Below, in pieces: positions 7,704 through 10,211 of a stretch of 10,211 nucleotides of DNA; positions within the stretch are counted from its first letter, which is position 1; every line of letters begins with the position of its first letter. Made by a program: the position numbers and the translations under genes. Under the pieces are notes generated by a model that worked only from the letters and a program-made list of their open reading frames with translations, searched no databases and was not told where the DNA came from. The stretch covers positions 1 to 10,211 of the forward strand of contig JAFMQQ010000028.1 of the NCBI GenBank assembly GCA_017354595.1, in the 5' to 3' direction. This DNA comes from Micromonosporaceae bacterium (GTDB lineage Bacteria > Actinomycetota > Actinomycetes > Mycobacteriales > Micromonosporaceae).

Positions 7704-7736
7704 GCGCCGCCGGCGCGCACCTCCGGCTGGGGCCGG
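7704..7736 (-). other. GC-rich hairpin-prone spacer between etfA and iscS
   Basis: The 100-bp gap between etfA and iscS (7660-7759) contains two small perfect inverted repeats. GCGCC/GGCGC lies at 7704-7708 and 7712-7716 with a 3-nt loop. CCGGC/GCCGG lies at 7723-7727 and 7732-7736 with a 4-nt loop. Neither is followed by a T tract on the minus strand. They could attenuate read-through or protect the etfA 3' end, but in sequence this GC-rich such repeats also arise by chance. Confidence 0.3.
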
Positions 7737-7759
7737 TCGCGCAGGCGTCGCCGGGCGGG

Positions 7760-8716
7760 CTACTTCCGCTTGCGGATCTCCTCGACCACCTGCGGTACCA
7801 CCGTGAACAGATCGCCGACCACGCCGAAGTCGGCGAGCTCGAAGATCGGCGCCTCGGCGTCCTTGTTCACCGCCACGATCGTTCTGCTGGTCTGCATGCC
7901 CGCCCGGTGCTGGATCGCCCCGGAGATGCCCAGCGCGATGTACAGCTGCGGGGAGACCGTCTTGCCCGTCTGCCCGACCTGGAACTGGTGCGGGTAGTAC
8001 CCGGAGTCGGTGGCCGCGCGGGATGCGCCGACCGCACCGCCGAGCAGGTCGGCCAGCTCCTCCACCAGCGCGAAGTTCTCCGCGCTGCCGACGCCACGCC
8101 CGCCGGCGACGACCACCGATGCCTCGGTCAGCTCCGGCCGGGTGCCCTTCTGCTCCGCCCGGCGCTCCACCACCCGGACCAACCGGTCGGCGTCGGTCAG
8201 CTCAACCTCCACAGTGGACACCATCGGGGCGACCGGCGCCTGGCTGGGGGTCACCGAGTTGGGGCGTACCGTCACCAGCGGCAGGCCCTTGGTCACCTTG
8301 GCTGTGACGATGACCGAACCGGCGAAGACGGGCTGGGTGGCGGTACCGTCGGCCGCCAGGTCCACCACGTCGGTGAGCAGGCCGTTGTCCAACTTCACCG
8401 CGAGCCGGCCGGCGATCTCCTTACCCTCCTGAGTGGACGGCAGCAGTACCGCGGCCGGGTTGATCGAGCGCACCAGCCCGGCGAGTACGGTCGCCTTCGG
8501 TGCCACCAGGTACCCGTCCAGGTCCTCGTGCTCGGCGGCGTACACCCGCACCGCGCCGTACTCGCCGAGCCGATCGACCAGCTTCTCCGTGTCGCCGGGC
8601 CCGCCGAGCACCACGGCGGACGGCTCACCCAGCGACCGGGCCAGGGTGAGCAGCTCCAGGGTGACCTTCTTCGGTGTCTCGCCGGCGTGCTCGACGGCGA
8701 CCAGTACTTCGGCCAT
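7760..8716 (-). CDS. etfA: Electron transfer flavoprotein alpha subunit (FixB/EtfA)
   Basis: EtfA pairs with EtfB to form the FAD-containing carrier that accepts electrons from acyl-CoA dehydrogenases and passes them to the quinone pool through an ETF dehydrogenase. The 318 residues comprise an N-terminal alpha/beta domain (about 1-185) and a C-terminal FAD domain. The latter holds GGRGVGS (205-211), SRAATDSGYYP (232-242), QVGQTGKTVSPQLYIALGIS (246-265) and GAIQHRAGM (266-274), the family's FAD-binding signature. The ATG at 8716 is 20 bp after the etfB stop and has a strong GGAGGGG about 8 nt upstream, so the two genes form one operon. In M. tuberculosis the order is the same (Rv3029c, Rv3028c), but other genes, including an acyltransferase, separate fixB from iscS. 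Here only 100 bp does. Confidence 0.97.
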   Translation of the reverse strand: MAEVLVAVEHAGETPKKVTLELLTLARSLGEPSAVVLGGPGDTEKLVDRLGEYGAVRVYAAEHEDLDGYLVAPKATVLAGLVRSINPAAVLLPSTQEGKEIAGRLAVKLDNGLLTDVVDLAADGTATQPVFAGSVIVTAKVTKGLPLVTVRPNSVTPSQAPVAPMVSTVEVELTDADRLVRVVERRAEQKGTRPELTEASVVVAGGRGVGSAENFALVEELADLLGGAVGASRAATDSGYYPHQFQVGQTGKTVSPQLYIALGISGAIQHRAGMQTSRTIVAVNKDAEAPIFELADFGVVGDLFTVVPQVVEEIRKRK

Positions 8717-8736
8717 GCGCGTATCCCCTCCGCCGC

Positions 8737-9516
8737 TCAGACGAACTTCTCGGACGCGAGGAACTCGACCAGCTTCGTACCGCCGGCTCCCTCGTCAGTG
8801 ATCTTGGTTCCGCCCTGCCGCTCCGGCCGGTTGCGGGCGGCCAGCACCGTACTGGTCGCGCCCGCGGAGCCCACCTCACCGGCGGCCAGCCCCAGCTCGG
8901 CCAGGCCGAGCGTGGTCACCGGCTTCTTCTTCGCCTCCATGATTCCCTTGAAGTTCGGGTACCGGGGCTCGTTGATGGTGTCCCAGACCGAGACCACGGC
9001 CGGGGTCGCGGCGGTGACCACCTCGTACCCCTCCTCGGTCTGCCGCTCGACGGTGAGCGTGCCGTCCTGCACGGTCAGCTTGCGGGCGCCGGTGAGCGCG
9101 GCGAAGCCGAGCCGCTCGGCGAGCATGTGCGGCATCGCCTGGACCCGGCCGTCGGTCGACTCGGCGCCGGCGAGCACCAGGTCCGGGCTGAGGGTGCGGA
9201 TCGCCGCGGCCAGCGCCCTGGAGGTGCCCAGCGCGCAGGAACCGGCGAGCGCGTCGTCCTGGACGTGCACCGCCTTGTCCGGCCCCATCGACAGCGCCTT
9301 GCGGATCGACTCGACCGACCGTGCCGGTCCCATGGTGAGGATGGTGACCTCGCCGCCGTACGCCTCGCGCAACCGCAGCGCCTCCTCGATGGCGTACTCG
9401 TCCATCTCATTGATGATGTTGCTCGCCGACTCGCGGTCGACGGTGTAGTCATCATCTCGGAGCCTGCGCTCGGACCCGGAGTCCGGCACCTGCTTGACCA
9501 GGACCACGATGTTCAT
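8737..9516 (-). CDS. etfB: Electron transfer flavoprotein beta subunit (FixA/EtfB)
   Basis: EtfB is the AMP-binding partner of EtfA and contacts the acyl-CoA dehydrogenases through its recognition loop. The 259-residue product begins MNIVVLVKQVPDS, the expected first strand. It has the INEMDEYAIEEALRL segment (35-49), GAESTDGRVQAMP (117-129) near the AMP site, and WDTINEPRYPNFKGIMEAKK (178-197), the characteristic beta-subunit signature with the recognition loop. The frame remains open 25 codons upstream to 9591, but that portion covers the likely promoter and a palindrome and has no family similarity. ATG at 9516, with GGGAGG 11 nt upstream, is preferred. It is first in the etfBA operon. Regulation probably acts through the palindromes described upstream. 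Confidence 0.97.
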   Translation of the reverse strand: MNIVVLVKQVPDSGSERRLRDDDYTVDRESASNIINEMDEYAIEEALRLREAYGGEVTILTMGPARSVESIRKALSMGPDKAVHVQDDALAGSCALGTSRALAAAIRTLSPDLVLAGAESTDGRVQAMPHMLAERLGFAALTGARKLTVQDGTLTVERQTEEGYEVVTAATPAVVSVWDTINEPRYPNFKGIMEAKKKPVTTLGLAELGLAAGEVGSAGATSTVLAARNRPERQGGTKITDEGAGGTKLVEFLASEKFV

Positions 9517-9569
9517 CCGCCCGTTGACCTCCCGCGTCAGCGCACCCGACTGCGAGCGCGCACGTCCAC

Positions 9570-9575
9570 ACAGTA
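9570..9575 (-). promoter_or_regulatory. Candidate -10 element for etfBA
   Basis: On the minus strand this reads TACTGT, fitting TANNNT, and lies about 54 bp before the etfB start codon. At a 17-bp spacer the -35 position falls on GGTAAC (9593-9598), inside the palindrome at 9591-9610. TTGAAC at 9586-9591 resembles a -35 but is only 10 bp away. The assignment is tentative. Confidence 0.3.
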
Positions 9576-9590
9576 GCGGTTGGAGGTTCA

Positions 9591-9610
9591 AGGTTACCGG
9601 CGGGTAGCCT
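9591..9610. promoter_or_regulatory. Imperfect palindrome upstream of etfB, candidate operator
   Basis: AGGTTACC (9591-9598) and GGTAGCCT (9603-9610) form an inverted repeat with a 4-bp centre and one mismatch out of eight. It sits 75-94 bp upstream of the etfB start and covers the predicted -35 position. The size and symmetry suit a dimeric repressor such as a TetR-family regulator of fatty-acid oxidation. The regulator is not encoded in the window. Confidence 0.45.
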
Positions 9611-9624
9611 CAGTCGCTCGCGGC

Positions 9625-9640
9625 GGTGACCGGTGTCACC
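9625..9640. promoter_or_regulatory. Perfect 16-bp palindromic site, second candidate operator
   Basis: GGTGAC (9625-9630) and GTCACC (9635-9640) are perfectly complementary around CGGT. The centre lies 32 bp, about three helical turns, from the palindrome at 9591-9610. It could be a second operator or a short hairpin ending transcripts from the DUF397 side. There is no T tract, which favours a protein-binding site slightly. Confidence 0.4.
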
Positions 9641-9653
9641 CAGCCAGCCGCTC

Positions 9654-9787
9654 TCAGCGCAGCCCCGGCATCTCTCCCTGGTTCAACTTCGTCATGATCA
9701 CGTCGGTCCGGCCGGAGAGATCCACACGCCGCCGAAGACCACGTCAGAACCGTCCGGCCGCACCTGGGCGAATATCAGCGTCCTCAA
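9654..9787 (-). pseudogene. Possible broken coding remnant downstream of DUF397
   Basis: Directly after the DUF397 gene two short minus-strand frames follow one another. Frame one (9698-9787) could start at a TTG overlapping the DUF397 stop and encodes 29 residues including RPDGSDVVFGGVWISPAG. Frame two (9654 to about 9722) encodes VDLSGRTDVIMTKLNQGE and ends MPGLR-stop. By my count both have GC-rich third positions (24/29 and 21/23), as real genes here do. Both read like protein, and one single-base indel in the overlap near 9710 would join them. I recognise no family. They could equally be chance open frames. Confidence 0.3.
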
Positions 9788-10002
9788 CGTGCCAGCCGGT
9801 CGAACGAACCATCGCGGATGGACTCGACGAAGTCACGCCATGCCGCGACGTCGAATCTCAGCAGAGGGCCGTACGGGTCCTTGGAGTCGCGCACCGCGAC
9901 GGCGTACGCCATGATGGCGACCTCCACGCACTCGCCGTCACCTGCGCTGTAGCTGCTCTTGCGCCAGCGCGGGCTATCCACATTGGACGAGCTGGACGGC
10001 AT
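9784..10002 (-). CDS. DUF397 domain protein
   Basis: The 72-residue protein carries the DUF397 pattern in full: WRKSSYSAGDGECVEVA at 13-29, VAVRDSKDPYGPLLRF at 35-50, and WRDFVESIRDGSFD at 55-68. Such small proteins are abundant in actinobacteria. They usually sit beside Scr1/WhiJ-type XRE regulators (DUF5753), with which they are thought to work in development or antibiotic control; the molecular role is unsettled. The start at ATG 10002 is chosen for a strong GAGGAGG 6 nt upstream; the ATG at 10038 would place that site inside the gene. No XRE gene is visible in the window, so its partner is missing or lies farther right. A weak promoter (TACGAT at 10026-10031) may precede it. Confidence 0.92.
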   Translation of the reverse strand: MPSSSSNVDSPRWRKSSYSAGDGECVEVAIMAYAVAVRDSKDPYGPLLRFDVAAWRDFVESIRDGSFDRLAR

Positions 10003-10025
10003 CGATGGCCTCCTCAATTTATGAC

Positions 10026-10031
10026 ATCGTA
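10026..10031 (-). promoter_or_regulatory. Candidate -10 element for the DUF397 gene
   Basis: The minus strand reads TACGAT, fitting TANNNT, 23 bp before the start codon and just ahead of the Shine-Dalgarno. TTGGCC (10047-10052) could be a -35 but with a short 15-bp spacer. Support is weak. Confidence 0.25.
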
Positions 10032-10064
10032 GGCGCACCGAGGCTTGGCCAAACGGAGGTATCG

Positions 10065-10184
10065 GTGATCCAGTTCCACGGTCTGATGAAGGCGGCGCGC
10101 TCCGGGCGCCGGGTCAGAAGTACGATCGGAAAGATCCTCGATACGGAGGTCAGTGCACACCGCACCGGGGCTGCCCAACCATGA
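10065..10184 (+). CDS. Possible small ORF, 39 residues, divergent from DUF397
   Basis: GTG at 10065 is preceded by GGAGG at 10055-10059 with a good 5-nt spacing. The frame encodes 39 residues, basic in its first half (MKAARSGRRVRSTIGKIL), and ends in TGA at 10182. That stop overlaps an ATG at 10181 (ATGA) that opens a frame MSRPGPSCGY running off the right edge, an arrangement typical of coupled genes. Against it, third-position GC is only about 74 percent by my count, below the core genes, and I recognise no family. The minus strand is also open here for 64 codons up to the DUF397 leader. I treat the call as weak. Confidence 0.25.
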   Translation: MIQFHGLMKAARSGRRVRSTIGKILDTEVSAHRTGAAQP

Positions 10185-10211
10185 GCCGACCCGGACCCAG
10201 TTGTGGGTATC

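Noticed and set aside
7907..9448. Plus-strand open frame opposite etfA and etfB (513 codons)
   Set aside because: It spans two well-recognised minus-strand genes and the gap between them, which marks it as a compositional shadow.
9517..9591. 25-codon N-terminal extension of etfB
   Set aside because: It covers the candidate promoter and part of a palindrome, and EtfB proteins begin at MNIVVLVKQVP.
10021..10211. Minus-strand frame of 64 codons running in from the right edge and ending before DUF397
   Set aside because: It does not resemble the C-terminus of a DUF5753 regulator, and its third-position GC (about 66 percent by my count) is low for a gene in this genome.

Overview
The window is very GC-rich actinobacterial chromosome. 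GC-biased third codon positions, GTG starts, a DUF397 gene and the gene order all point that way. I suspect a Micromonosporaceae-like genus, but that is an inference. The core matches a conserved actinobacterial neighbourhood. In Mycobacterium tuberculosis the corresponding genes are Rv3029c/Rv3028c (etfB/etfA), Rv3025c (iscS), Rv3024c (mnmA/trmU), Rv3015c (MetE-like) and Rv3014c (ligA).

Layout, right to left on the minus strand: a 72-residue DUF397 protein (9784-10002); a 267-bp spacer with apparent broken coding remnants and two palindromes in front of etfB; etfB and etfA (8737-9516, 7760-8716); a 100-bp GC-rich spacer; iscS-type cysteine desulfurase (6490-7659); mnmA (5394-6467); a short MetE-type methionine synthase (4411-5397) overlapping mnmA by the bases GTGA; ligA (963-3125); and the 5' part of a membrane-anchored GGDEF protein (1-844) that runs off the left edge. 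One plus-strand gene interrupts the series between the MetE-like gene and ligA: a GNAT acetyltransferase with a C-terminal helical extension (3219-4400). It is divergent from ligA and convergent with the MetE-like gene.

Functionally, EtfAB is the electron carrier for acyl-CoA dehydrogenases. IscS and MnmA form a sulfur route to 2-thiouridine in tRNA, and the MetE-like protein is translationally coupled to them. LigA seals DNA nicks. The GGDEF protein probably makes cyclic di-GMP at the membrane. Most of the window is ordinary housekeeping. The parts worth a second look are an in-frame 33-bp tandem repeat inside the GGDEF domain, the twin palindromes before etfB, the GNAT/helical fusion with a possibly leaderless promoter, the short MetE protein in the tRNA-thiolation operon, a 9-bp inverted repeat at the convergent gene ends, and the DUF397 locus with its remnants. 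I see no RNA genes, insertion sequences, CRISPR arrays or convincing undescribed multi-gene system.
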